DNA of 64,000 bases, taken from assembly GCA_023389745.1 (NCBI GenBank), contig JAEWED010000204.1, forward strand, positions 1 through 64,000, given 5' to 3'. Position numbers and translations under genes: made by a program. Shown in pieces: positions 9,801 to 17,278 of the stretch. The notes below the pieces were generated by a model. That model did no database searches, was not told the origin of the DNA, and saw only the letters and a program-made list of their open reading frames with translations. The DNA is from Actinomycetes bacterium (lineage in GTDB: Bacteria; Actinomycetota; Acidimicrobiia; Acidimicrobiales; Microtrichaceae). The first letter of the stretch is position 1; each line of letters starts with the position of its first letter.

Positions 9801-9881
9801 GCGTCGTACCTGGGCGACGACGTGGCCGCGGTGTCGCGGTCGGGTGCAGTGGATCACGGATCGAAGGGGAGCGCCTCGTGA
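6849..9881 (+). CDS. MFS transporter fused to two ABC ATPases (LivF-like and LivG-like)
   Basis: A single 1010-residue frame with three modules. Residues 1 to about 460 are a 12-helix major facilitator superfamily transporter, with a charged loop near 235-255 between the two six-helix halves. Residues about 475-700 are a LivF-type ATPase: Walker A GTNGAGKST (about 505-513), signature LSGGQQQ (about 607), Walker B LLLIDE, switch H-loop region VILVEQS. Residues about 735-990 are a LivG-type ATPase: Walker A GQNGAGKTT (about 772-780), degenerate signature LSTGTRR (about 889), Walker B LLLLDEP, VVIEHDM. There is no stop or frame change between modules. It is translationally coupled on both sides (ATGA at 6849, GTGA at 9878). 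The ATPases should drive the upstream permease fusion; the role of the MFS part is unknown. Confidence 0.93.
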   Translation: MTATADRVTWEDLRESSKGVVNPRAWARALRNPAKSMQELVGTGPVFPLLILFGLNAADELDRTGFAILLPNVRDAFGMSNTGILTLVAFTMLGALVMQMPIAIAADRGNRIAIALGGAALWAGFSLMTGFANTIVILVIARLGSGIGRAVVDPTHNALLSDFYSVDRRPAVFSFHRAANVLGNFMGPLLAGSIAYFYGWRAPFIVFAIPTIVLVLLGLRIKDPIRGAQERRAAGADEELSNTEEPRASFAESWRLLWKIEVLRRIWYAVPFLAVAIIGFVSLGGLLYEEVYDLDELQRGYLAAVAEPFQFLGLAVGAKLGTRLFLRDPALIFKFLKGVSFTCAALVACFALSPNIYLTVLANIALTSVLAVLLPGLFATLSLAIPARARSVGFSVASWWAIPGLALLPAIGWVSERFGIRQGMLVMVPVLVVGGWMISTGGTVIRRDINDVWGASLARSHALAERAAGRSKLLTIKDLNVSYGQLQVLFDIDLEIKEGEIVALLGTNGAGKSTLLRAVSGLTEADYGAVIFDGRDITHAPPNEIAALGIAQVPGGAGVFPSLTVAENLRSAGWLLRKDRAEHARRVEVVLDTFPILRERLDEPAANLSGGQQQMLALGMALLSQPKLLLIDELSLGLAPLVVGQLAALVREIAAGGTTVILVEQSVNVALTMATTAHFMERGRIRFSGPAEELLERPDLLRAVFLAEGETARVDTSPDGSAAVDPGPSRAIARADAVPALELTGVTRRFGGISATEDVTFSVAPGEVLGLIGQNGAGKTTLFDLISGYQPLDGGRIRLAGRDVSELSPHRRARLGLGRTFQGGQLFPGLTVAEAVAVGLEQSIDVRDPINPALHLPPAYESERHVRARVDELLGVFGLTAYAETFTSELSTGTRRIVEFACAVAHQPTLLLLDEPAAGVAQREVEQLGALLLRMRDELGCAMVVIEHDMPLIAGISDRLVALESGEIIAQGEPAAVLSDPRVVASYLGDDVAAVSRSGAVDHGSKGSAS

Positions 9882-11590
9882 GAGCGATGAACGACGGAGC
9901 CGGTCGCGGGAACCCCGTGGCGAGATGGGGCCCGTTCGCCCTGGTCGTCGTGCTGCTCGCGGGGATCCTCGCGGTGCTGATCGTCGATGCACCTGTTGAG
10001 GTCGCGAGCGACGGGCCGACGACCACCGCAGCGGCCGGGGGGGAGGTCGAGCTGCCGGAGAACGTGCTGCCCTTCAGCGTCGCCGAGGAGCGCGGCGAGG
10101 TCGACGACATCGACTGGGGGGAGCGATGCGACGTCGACGAGGGCGTGCTCAAGCTGCCGGTCCGCCCGGCGGCCGAGTGCTTCGCTCCCTACGACGGACC
10201 TGGCGGCGGTGCGACCGCGGCGGGGGTCACCGACGACGCCATCAAGGTCGTCGTGTACGTGCCCCAGGAGAACGACCCGATCCTCAGCTTCGTCTACGGG
10301 CAGATCGGCGCGACCGACACCCCGACGCAGACCTTCGAGACCTACCAGGGCTACAGCGAGCTGCTCGCCACCTACTTCGAGACCTACGGACGCACCGTCG
10401 AGCTGGTCCGCTACAACGCGACCGGCACCATCAACGACGCGGTGGCCGCGACCGCGGATGCCGAGACCATCGCCCGTGACCTGCAGCCCTTCGCGGTCAT
10501 CGGTGGACCGCTGCTCACCGAGGCGTTCGCCGAGACGCTCGCCGCGAACCAGACGATGTGCATCTCGTGCACACCGGGCCAGACGATCGAGTGGTACGAG
10601 CAGAACGCCCCGTACGTGTGGGACATCCAGAAGAACACCCACCAGAGCACGCTCATGGCGGCGGAGTACATCGGCAAGCGCCTGGCGGGCGGCACGGCCG
10701 AGTTCGGCGGCGACGACGTGGCCGACAAGGACCGCAAGTACGGGCTGATCTACCTGGCCTCGTCGCCGCAGTCCGAGCAGCTCAAGGACGAGTTCCAGGC
10801 GATCCTCGCGGACGACTACGGCATCGAGCTCAGCGAGATCGTGTCGTTCACCGATCCGGTGTCGCTCGGGGGTGAGTCCCGCGAGATCATGGCCCGGCTC
10901 AAGTCGCAGGGCATCACGACGGTGCTCTACACCGGCGACCCGCTCGCACCGCAGACGCTCACCGAGAACGCCACTGCGCAGGACTACTTCCCGGAGTGGG
11001 TCATCACCGGCTCCGCGCTGGTCGACACGACGGTCTTCGCCCGCACCTACGACCAGGAGCAGTGGCAGCACGCGTTCGGCCCGTCGAACCTGTACGCACG
11101 GGTGTCGCCGAGCGTGGCCGGCGCGGTGTACCTCTACGAGTGGTTCTACGGCGAGGAGCCGCCCGCTCGCGCGAACTCGAACCTGATCCTGCCGAACATG
11201 CAGTTCCTGTACTCGGTGCTCCAGGGCGTCGGCACCGACCTGACCCACGAGATGTTCCGAGCGGTGATCTTCGCTGCCGACATCATCGAGAGCAGTCCGA
11301 TCAGCCCGCAGATCTCCTGGGGTGAGCGCGGCTTCTGGCCGGGCGTCGACTACGCCGGTGTCGACGACCAGACCGAGGTCTGGTGGGACGCCGAGGCGAC
11401 CGGCGAGGACGAGACCGGCAAGCAGGGCAGCGGCATGTGGCGCTACGTCGACGGCGGCGAGCGCTTCCTACCGGGGGAGTGGCCCGAGGAGACACCGAAC
11501 GTCTTCGACCCCGACGGCGCGGTCGACATGTACGACGAGCTGCCCGACGGGATCGTCCTGCCCGACTACACCCCGCTGCCACCGGGGTAG
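9878..11590 (+). CDS. Membrane-anchored periplasmic-binding protein of the Liv-type transporter
   Basis: A 570-residue extracytoplasmic protein with a basic N-terminus and one hydrophobic anchor (about residues 18-41). No lipobox is evident. A Leu/Ile/Val-binding-like type 1 fold follows, with segments such as VTDDAIKVVVYVPQEN, VIGGPLLTEAF and IMARLKSQGITTVLYTGD. The GTG at 9878 overlaps the previous stop (GTGA) and is preceded by AAGGGGAG, so it is the likely start; an ATG lies 9 bases further on. It is longer than a standard LivJ/LivK (about 370), with an acidic, aromatic-rich C-terminal extension. As last gene of the operon it should deliver the substrate to the permease fusion. The ligand is not predictable. 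Confidence 0.88.
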   Translation: MRAMNDGAGRGNPVARWGPFALVVVLLAGILAVLIVDAPVEVASDGPTTTAAAGGEVELPENVLPFSVAEERGEVDDIDWGERCDVDEGVLKLPVRPAAECFAPYDGPGGGATAAGVTDDAIKVVVYVPQENDPILSFVYGQIGATDTPTQTFETYQGYSELLATYFETYGRTVELVRYNATGTINDAVAATADAETIARDLQPFAVIGGPLLTEAFAETLAANQTMCISCTPGQTIEWYEQNAPYVWDIQKNTHQSTLMAAEYIGKRLAGGTAEFGGDDVADKDRKYGLIYLASSPQSEQLKDEFQAILADDYGIELSEIVSFTDPVSLGGESREIMARLKSQGITTVLYTGDPLAPQTLTENATAQDYFPEWVITGSALVDTTVFARTYDQEQWQHAFGPSNLYARVSPSVAGAVYLYEWFYGEEPPARANSNLILPNMQFLYSVLQGVGTDLTHEMFRAVIFAADIIESSPISPQISWGERGFWPGVDYAGVDDQTEVWWDAEATGEDETGKQGSGMWRYVDGGERFLPGEWPEETPNVFDPDGAVDMYDELPDGIVLPDYTPLPPG

Positions 11591-11605
11591 CCGGCAGCTT
11601 CTGCC

Positions 11606-11625
11606 GAGCCGAGTCTTCCCGGCTC
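11606..11625. terminator. Bidirectional terminator hairpin
   Basis: GAGCCG (11606-11611) pairs with CGGCTC (11620-11625) over an 8-base loop between two convergent genes. It overlaps the stop codon of the minus-strand PAC2 gene. Confidence 0.5.
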
Positions 11626-12520
11626 AGCCCTCGTCGGGGTGCTCGCGCAGGAACTCCTGGAGCTCCTCGGCCAGCTCGTCGCCGCTGGGCAGGTGGTCGA
11701 AGCCGAACGTCGGCGCGGCGTCGGGACCACCCAGGCCCTGGTCCATCATCTCTTCGAGCTGGGCGACCATCGCCTGGTGCTGCACGTTCTCGGCGACGAG
11801 CTCGTCGAGACGGATGCGGGTCGCCTTGGAGTCGGTGGCCAGCTGGCCGAGGTCGAGATCGAGGCCAGCGATCTCCTCGATGCCCTCGATCAGCGCGACG
11901 CTCGCCGCCGGATACGGCATCGACGACACGTAGTGCGGCACCTGCGCCCAGATGCCGAGCGACGGGATGCCGTTGGTGTTGGCGGCCACATCGAGCACCG
12001 AGTGGATGCCACCGGGGACCTCGAGGGTGCCGCGCACGTAGCCGTGCAGCGTGTCGGACAGCTCCGCGGAGAACGTCGTGACCGACAGGCTCGTCTCGCG
12101 GGTGTGCGCGACGGGCGCGGGGTAGGCGCCGAGCTGCGCGAGCATGCGGCAGTCGAAGCTGTGGGCCAGCTCGATCACCGTCTCGGTGAAGGCGCGCCAC
12201 TCGAAGTCGGGTTCGGCGCCGACGAGCAGCAGCACGTCGTTGCCGGAGCTGTCGAGACCGGCCTGCAGCTCGATCGCCGGCCACGTCAGGTCGGTGATCA
12301 GGCCGTTCACCAGCTGCACGACCGGACGCCGTGCCCGGTGGTCGAGCAGACGGTCGGTGTCGAACTCGGCGATGGTCTCGGCCGAGGTGACGCTCTGCAG
12401 CACGGTCATCGCGTTCGCCGCGCCCATGCCGGCGTCGATCCAACCGTCGAGCGCGACGATCATGACCGGATCGGTGAGCTCCGGGTGGAGGAGGACGTCG
12501 ACGAGCGAGCCGTCGTTCAT
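11624..12520 (-). CDS. PAC2-family (proteasome assembly chaperone-like) protein
   Basis: A 298-residue cytoplasmic protein of the PAC2 family. Family features include the N-terminal strand MIVALDGWIDAGMGA (about residues 19-33), LLVGAEPDFEWRAF in the middle and the C-terminal HYVSSMPYPAASVALIEGI segment. Actinobacterial members are linked by homology to archaeal and eukaryotic 20S assembly chaperones, but their function is unproven. The ATG at 12520 overlaps the stop of the phosphotransferase gene upstream (ATGA), so the two are cotranscribed. The frame is open far upstream of this ATG, but that part is antisense shadow of the phosphotransferase. Confidence 0.85.
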   Translation of the reverse strand: MNDGSLVDVLLHPELTDPVMIVALDGWIDAGMGAANAMTVLQSVTSAETIAEFDTDRLLDHRARRPVVQLVNGLITDLTWPAIELQAGLDSSGNDVLLLVGAEPDFEWRAFTETVIELAHSFDCRMLAQLGAYPAPVAHTRETSLSVTTFSAELSDTLHGYVRGTLEVPGGIHSVLDVAANTNGIPSLGIWAQVPHYVSSMPYPAASVALIEGIEEIAGLDLDLGQLATDSKATRIRLDELVAENVQHQAMVAQLEEMMDQGLGGPDAAPTFGFDHLPSGDELAEELQEFLREHPDEG

Positions 12521-13587
12521 CGGATCCTCGCCCCGGCGATCTCGGTCTGCGCGGCGAGCTGGTCGAGCATGGCGCGGAAGCCCTGCACGGTCTCCGCGGG
12601 CACGTCGCCCATCGCGCCGCCCGCGTACCGGGCGTACACGCCCGCGATGATGCAGGTGAGCTTCCAGTAGCCGAACGCGACGAACACATCGAGGTCGGAC
12701 AGGTCGCGACCGGACCGCTCGGCGTAGCGGGCCATCAGGTCGGCCTTGCGCGAGAACCCGTCGAGGGCCGTCGGCGAGGCCTGCGGCATGACCGCCTGCT
12801 CGTCGGGGTCGGCCCAGTAGACGTGCAGCAGCCCGACGTCCGCGAGCGGGTCGCCGAGGGTGCAGATCTCCCAGTCGAGCACCGCGACGACGGAACCGTC
12901 GGGACCGATCAGGCAGTTGTCGAGGCGGTAGTCGCCGTGCACGATCGCCGCGGGGCCTTGGTCGGGGATGTTCGCCGCGAGCTTGTCGTGCACGTCGTGC
13001 ACCGCGGGCAGGTCGAGCCCGCCGGGGACCTGGTCGTCGGAGCCCTGGAACTGCGTGTACCAGCGCTTGAGCTGACGAGCGATGTAGTCCTCTTTGCGGC
13101 CCAGGTCGCCCAGGCCGACCGCGTCGACGTCGACGGCGTGGATGGCGGCGAGCACGTCGACGATCGACTCGCCGATCCGGGCGCGGGCGGGCGGATCGAA
13201 CGCCGCGGCCTGTGCCTCGGAACGGATGACCGCCCCCTCGACGAAGTCCATCACGTAGAACGGCGCGCCGTTGACGGCGTCGTCCTCGCACAGCCCGCGA
13301 ACGGTCGGCACCGGCACGTCGGTCGGGCCGAGTGCGTCGATGATCTTGTGCTCGCGGCGCATGTCGTGCGCGGTGGCCAGCACCTGGCCCAGCGGCGGGC
13401 GACGCAGCACCCAGCGGCGACCCAGGTCGTCGCTCACGCCGAAGGTCAGGTTGGAGTGACCGCCGGCGATCAGATCGAAACGGAGATCGCCCTTGACGTC
13501 GCCGATGTGCTCCGAGAACCACTCGGAGACACGTCCGTGGTCGATGCCGTCAACCTGCTGGGTCACTGGTTCCCCCGTCGTCGTCAT
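12517..13587 (-). CDS. Phosphotransferase family protein (aminoglycoside phosphotransferase/ACAD10-like fold)
   Basis: A 356-residue kinase-fold enzyme. It shows the catalytic loop IVHGDYRLDNCL (HGDxxxxN) and the metal-binding motif VLDWEICTLGDPLADV. The N-terminus has VLRRPP, matching the nucleotide-lysine strand of the APH family. This variant, with long loops and no antibiotic-resistance context, resembles ACAD10/FadE36-type kinases, usually found near acyl-CoA metabolism; the substrate is unknown. The ATG at 13587 lies 10 bases after a TAGGTT -10 box (minus strand, 13603-13598), so the leader would be very short. A GTG six codons on, after GGGGGAA, is an alternative start. It overlaps the PAC2 gene downstream by 4 bases. 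Confidence 0.88.
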   Translation of the reverse strand: MTTTGEPVTQQVDGIDHGRVSEWFSEHIGDVKGDLRFDLIAGGHSNLTFGVSDDLGRRWVLRRPPLGQVLATAHDMRREHKIIDALGPTDVPVPTVRGLCEDDAVNGAPFYVMDFVEGAVIRSEAQAAAFDPPARARIGESIVDVLAAIHAVDVDAVGLGDLGRKEDYIARQLKRWYTQFQGSDDQVPGGLDLPAVHDVHDKLAANIPDQGPAAIVHGDYRLDNCLIGPDGSVVAVLDWEICTLGDPLADVGLLHVYWADPDEQAVMPQASPTALDGFSRKADLMARYAERSGRDLSDLDVFVAFGYWKLTCIIAGVYARYAGGAMGDVPAETVQGFRAMLDQLAAQTEIAGARIR

Positions 13588-13635
13588 TGATGGAACCAAC
13601 CTAGTGGGCCTGCCGACCAGCCCGGTCGGCACACG

Positions 13636-13641
13636 TACACT
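13636..13641 (+). promoter_or_regulatory. -10 box of a leaderless promoter for the thioredoxin gene
   Basis: TACACT at 13636-13641 ends exactly 7 bases before the ATG at 13649, with no ribosome site between. The transcript would start at or next to the start codon. Confidence 0.65.
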
Positions 13642-13648
13642 CGACTCC

Positions 13649-14350
13649 ATGGTCGATGTCACCGATGCAACGTTCCAGACCGCCGTGATCGATCGCTCCG
13701 CGACGGTTCCCGTGATCGTGGACCTGTGGGCAGAGTGGTGCGGCCCGTGCAAGACGCTCGGGCCGATCATCGAGAAGGTCGTCGCCGCCACGAACGGCCG
13801 GGTCGAGCTGGCCAAGGTCGACGTCGACGCCAACCCGCAGATCGCCCAGGCGTTCCGTGTGCAGTCGATTCCCGCGGTGTTCGCCATCGTCGGGGGACGC
13901 CCGGTCGACCAGTTCATCGGCGCCTTGCCCGAGGCCGAGATCGAGGCGTTCGTGGCGAAGCTGCTGCCGGTCGAGGAGCTGACCGAGGTGCAGCAGCTCG
14001 TGGCGGCCGGTGACGAGGCGTCGCTGCGCCGTGCGCTCGAGCTCGAACCGGCTGACGAGCCGGCGATCCTCGCCCTGGCCGAGCTGCTCGCCGCGGACGG
14101 TCGCAGCGACGACGCGCTGGCCATGCTCGGCAAGATCCCCGAGTCGCCCGAGACCCGCCGCATCGCCGCGCTCGCGCGCACGGGCCCCTCGGCGCTCGAC
14201 GACGTCGCGAGCCGACTGGCCGGCCTGCTCGACCGGGTGAAGGCCGACGACGACGCCCGCCAGGAGTTCGTCGATCTGCTCGAGCTGCTGCCGGCCGACG
14301 ATCCGGCGAAGGCCGACTGGCGGCGCCAGCTCACCGCGCGGCTCTTCTAG
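13649..14350 (+). CDS. Thioredoxin with TPR tail (CnoX/YbbN-like)
   Basis: A 233-residue cytoplasmic protein. Residues 1 to about 105 are a thioredoxin fold with the active site WAEWCGPCK (about residues 28-36) and the cis-proline segment SIPAV. Residues about 115-233 are helical TPR-like repeats, as in E. coli CnoX/YbbN, a chaperone-redoxin that protects proteins from overoxidation and hands them to chaperones. The intact CGPC suggests redox activity is kept. The ATG at 13649 is preferred over upstream in-frame starts because a perfect -10 box lies 7 bases ahead of it. It is divergent from the phosphotransferase gene with 61 bases between them. Confidence 0.9.
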   Translation: MVDVTDATFQTAVIDRSATVPVIVDLWAEWCGPCKTLGPIIEKVVAATNGRVELAKVDVDANPQIAQAFRVQSIPAVFAIVGGRPVDQFIGALPEAEIEAFVAKLLPVEELTEVQQLVAAGDEASLRRALELEPADEPAILALAELLAADGRSDDALAMLGKIPESPETRRIAALARTGPSALDDVASRLAGLLDRVKADDDARQEFVDLLELLPADDPAKADWRRQLTARLF

Positions 14351-14631
14351 AGCACGCCTCGGCGACTGCTCGGGCCAGCCAGGGCCGGTCGGCTCTGCGA
14401 ACTCAGGTCTCAGAGCGACACCCGGTGTCACCTCGAGCCCTCGGTTCGTGGACCCGGCGGTCGCACGGCCGGTGACGGGGGAGCGGTCCCCTCGAGTGCT
14501 GACGGTCGCGTGCGACCCTCGTCGCTAGGTTCGACCTCGCCGTCCCGTCGCTCTCGGGACGCCCGACTTCCCCTCCACGATGGGCCCCTCGATGGGTCCC
14601 TTCGCTCGCGTCGGCGAGACGAGGAGGGTCG
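14351..14631. other. 281-base intergenic region with inverted repeats before comEA
   Basis: No gene is seen. The stretch holds the inverted repeat GGTCGC-GT-GCGACC (about 14505-14518) next to a possible -10 box TAGGTT (about 14527). Two short hairpins follow, one formed by CGTCCC and GGGACG and one by CTCGC and GCGAG, the latter just before the GAGGAGGG ribosome site of comEA. It is probably the promoter and a structured leader of the competence genes. Confidence 0.4.
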
Positions 14632-15477
14632 ATGTCGTCGTTGCAGGACCCGTCGCCTGACCCCTCGCCTGGCCCGGGGTCGGAGCCGGAGTCCGGCGCC
14701 CACCGATCGGTTGACGCGCTCGATCGCCTGGTGCGCAACGCCGAGGCCTCGGGCGTTCGGTCGTGGCCGTCGGGCCCGGACCTCCCGACGCTCGTCCGAC
14801 GTCCGGCGGTGCTGTTCGCCGTCGTCGGCATCGTCGTGGTGGCGGTGCTCGTCGTCACGCAACGACGCCCACCCGCGGTCGACGACCGCCTGCCCCGGGC
14901 GGACGCCGCGTCGACCACCACGATCGCCGGCGTGCCGTCCTCGGCGCCGGGTGAGCAGGCCACGTCATCGAGCGTGGCGCCGGACGCACGGATCATGGTG
15001 CACGTCGCCGGGGCGGTCAGCACGCCGGGAGTGGTGGAGCTTCCGGCGTCGAGCCGGGTCGTCGACGCGGTGCACGCCGCCGGCGGACTGCGCGCCGATG
15101 CGGACCCCGACCGGGTGAACCTGGCGGCGCCCCTCGCCGACGGCCACCGCGTCGTGATCCCGGTGGTCGGACAACCGGCACCCACCGAGCTCGTCGCACC
15201 GAGCACGGGCGGCGGTCCGGCCGGCAGTCCGAATGGCGGCGGGGCGGCCGGCAGCGGGGCGGCAGCCGAACCGGGCGGCGGCGTGATCGACCTCAACTCG
15301 GCCGACGCCGCCCTGCTCGACGAGCTGCCGGGCGTCGGCCCGTCGACGGCCGCCGCGATCATCGCCCATCGCGAGAAGGAGGGGCCGTTCACCTCGGTCG
15401 ACGGACTGCTCGACGTGCGCGGCATCGGCGAGGCCAAGCTCGAGGCGTTGCGAGATCTGGTGACCGTCGGTGGATGA
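14632..15477 (+). CDS. comEA: ComEA-family competence DNA-binding protein
   Basis: A 281-residue membrane-anchored DNA receptor of the natural transformation machinery. A cytoplasmic disordered head precedes one transmembrane segment (about residues 62-79). Then come an SLBB domain (about 120-180, with VHVAGAVSTPGVVELP), a Gly/Pro linker, and a C-terminal double helix-hairpin-helix DNA-binding domain (about 220-281, IDLNSADAALLDELPGVG and DVRGIGEAKL). The ATG at 14632 follows GAGGAGGG. The stop at 15475-15477 lies inside the next frame, so comEC is translated with it. Confidence 0.93.
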   Translation: MSSLQDPSPDPSPGPGSEPESGAHRSVDALDRLVRNAEASGVRSWPSGPDLPTLVRRPAVLFAVVGIVVVAVLVVTQRRPPAVDDRLPRADAASTTTIAGVPSSAPGEQATSSSVAPDARIMVHVAGAVSTPGVVELPASSRVVDAVHAAGGLRADADPDRVNLAAPLADGHRVVIPVVGQPAPTELVAPSTGGGPAGSPNGGGAAGSGAAAEPGGGVIDLNSADAALLDELPGVGPSTAAAIIAHREKEGPFTSVDGLLDVRGIGEAKLEALRDLVTVGG

Positions 15478-17236
15478 TCCGCCGGCCAGATGGTCGAGTG
15501 TGGACCTGCGGCCACCCCAGGGCGAGCGGCCGATGCTCCGGGAGCACCTGGCGGTCGTGCTCGCCGCCGCGACGGTCGCCGCTGCCGCGCTGCTCACCCT
15601 CCCCCTCGCCGTGCCGCTCGCACTCGTTGCGGGTCTCGCTGTCGTCGCGGTCGTGCGCCGGCCGGTCGTGATCGTGCTCGCCGTCGCGGCGCTCACGGGC
15701 GCTCGGGCCGACGACGCCGTCGCCGCGTTGGCCGTACCGACGCCGGAGCGCGTCGACGGCGTCGCCGTGCTGGTGTCGGACCCCGCCCCGCGGTACTTCG
15801 CGCTCCAGGCCATCGTCGACGTCGACGGGCGTCGTTACGTCGCCGACATCCCGAACGATCAGGCCGGTGCGGTGCGGTCGAAGCTGACCGGCGAGCGCGT
15901 TCGCCTCGAGGGCCGCACCCGAGACCTCGACGACGCACCTCGCAGCTGGGTGCTGTCGCGCCACCTCGCCGGACGGCTCGCGGTGCGTTCCGTCGAGCCG
16001 CACTCGCCCGGACCGCCCTGGTACCGCGCCGCGAACGTGGTGCATCGCACCATCTCGACCGGCGCCGGGTCGATGGGCGACGAACGGGCATCGCTGTACA
16101 CGGGGCTCGTCCTCGGCGACGACCGTGCCCAGTCGGACCTGATGCGGTTCCGGTTCGAGGCATCGGGTCTGACCCACCTGCTCGCCGTGTCGGGTCAGAA
16201 CGTGGCCTTCGTCCTGGCCGTTGCGGCGCCGCTGCTGCGTCGAGCCGGACCGAGGAGTCGGCTCGTCGCCTCGGTGGTGCTGCTCGTGTTGTTCGTCCTG
16301 GTGACACGAGCCGAGCCGTCGGTGCTGCGAGCGGCCGTGATGGCGGCCGTCGCGATCGCCGCCGTCACATCGGGACGAGCGGTGTCGGGGCTGCGGGTGC
16401 TGTGCCTGACCGTGATGGCCGTCCTGGTCGTCGACCCGCTGCTCGTGCACTCCGTCGGGTTCCAGCTGTCGGTGTGCGCGACGGGAGGGCTGCTGGTGCT
16501 GGCCCGTCCGCTCGCCGATCGGTTGCCGGGCCCGGAGTGGTTGCGCCTGCCGCTCGCGGTGACGATCGCCGCGCAGGTCGCGACCGCGCCCCTGCTGCTC
16601 GCCCTGGCCGGCGGGGTGCCGTCGGTCGCGATCCTCACGAACCTGCTCGCCGGGCCCGCCGCCGGCGCGGTGATGATGCTCGGGGTGACGGTCGGTGTGG
16701 TTGCCGGGGTGGTCCGCCAACCGTGGTCGGGTCTGCTCCAGATCCCCGCCGAGCTGCTGGTCCGCTGGGTCGACTGGGTCGCGAGCGTCGGGTCCCGTGC
16801 GCCCCTGGCGACCTTGGGCCCCGTCCGGTTCGTGGTGCTGCTGTGCGTGGGCGCGCTGGCCGTTGTGCTCGCACGCCGGGTCGAGCGCATCGGCGTGCGG
16901 GTGGTGCTCGTCGCCGGCGCGGCGTCGGTGGCGCTGTGGGCGGTGTGGCCGTCCGGCCCCGCTGCCGGGCGCCACGACCTGGGTGACGCCGCCGTCTCGG
17001 TCGGCGAGTGCGGTGTGGTCGTCGAGGTGCACGGCGCCACCGGTCCGAGCGACGCGCTCGAGTCGCTGTGGCAGCTGGGGGTGCGCCGAGCCGATCTGGT
17101 GGTCGCCGGGGACGGGCAGCGGAACCGCGCCGCGGCAGCGGTGGTGGCCGAGCAGCTCGGAGCGCCGATGCCTGTCACCCAAGCCCCGTCGACCGCCTCG
17201 GCCGACCGCAACGGCGGTCGTCCGAGGTGCCGTTGA
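15470..17236 (+). CDS. comEC: ComEC/Rec2-family DNA-uptake channel lacking an intact nuclease domain
   Basis: A 588-residue polytopic membrane protein. Residues about 25-80 hold the first hydrophobic segments and about 90-165 the OB-fold region. The competence channel core follows, with the family signature GLTHLLAVSGQNVAFVLA (about 225-242) and eight or so membrane helices. In most ComEC proteins a metallo-beta-lactamase domain with HxHxDH follows. Here only about 80 residues remain (about 508-588): VGECGVVVEVHG and GVRRADLVVAGDG mark the expected places, but the metal-binding histidines and aspartates are absent. Start: the GTG at 15470 overlaps the comEA end; an in-frame ATG at 15533 is a weaker choice. 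It probably forms the inner-membrane channel for single-stranded DNA. Confidence 0.88.
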   Translation: MDDPPARWSSVDLRPPQGERPMLREHLAVVLAAATVAAAALLTLPLAVPLALVAGLAVVAVVRRPVVIVLAVAALTGARADDAVAALAVPTPERVDGVAVLVSDPAPRYFALQAIVDVDGRRYVADIPNDQAGAVRSKLTGERVRLEGRTRDLDDAPRSWVLSRHLAGRLAVRSVEPHSPGPPWYRAANVVHRTISTGAGSMGDERASLYTGLVLGDDRAQSDLMRFRFEASGLTHLLAVSGQNVAFVLAVAAPLLRRAGPRSRLVASVVLLVLFVLVTRAEPSVLRAAVMAAVAIAAVTSGRAVSGLRVLCLTVMAVLVVDPLLVHSVGFQLSVCATGGLLVLARPLADRLPGPEWLRLPLAVTIAAQVATAPLLLALAGGVPSVAILTNLLAGPAAGAVMMLGVTVGVVAGVVRQPWSGLLQIPAELLVRWVDWVASVGSRAPLATLGPVRFVVLLCVGALAVVLARRVERIGVRVVLVAGAASVALWAVWPSGPAAGRHDLGDAAVSVGECGVVVEVHGATGPSDALESLWQLGVRRADLVVAGDGQRNRAAAAVVAEQLGAPMPVTQAPSTASADRNGGRPRCR

Positions 17237-17265
17237 GGGCCGCCGGGGGTGTCCGGGGGCTCGTG

Positions 17266-17271
17266 TAGCTT
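17266..17271 (+). promoter_or_regulatory. -10 box of a leaderless promoter for the FolP2-like gene
   Basis: TAGCTT at 17266-17271 ends 7 bases before the GTG at 17279, the same geometry as at the thioredoxin gene. Confidence 0.55.
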
Positions 17272-17278
17272 CTCGACG

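Noticed and set aside
12521..13522. Upstream extension of the PAC2 frame
   Set aside because: It lies wholly within the phosphotransferase gene on the same strand in another frame; the ATG at 12520 with ATGA overlap explains the gene.
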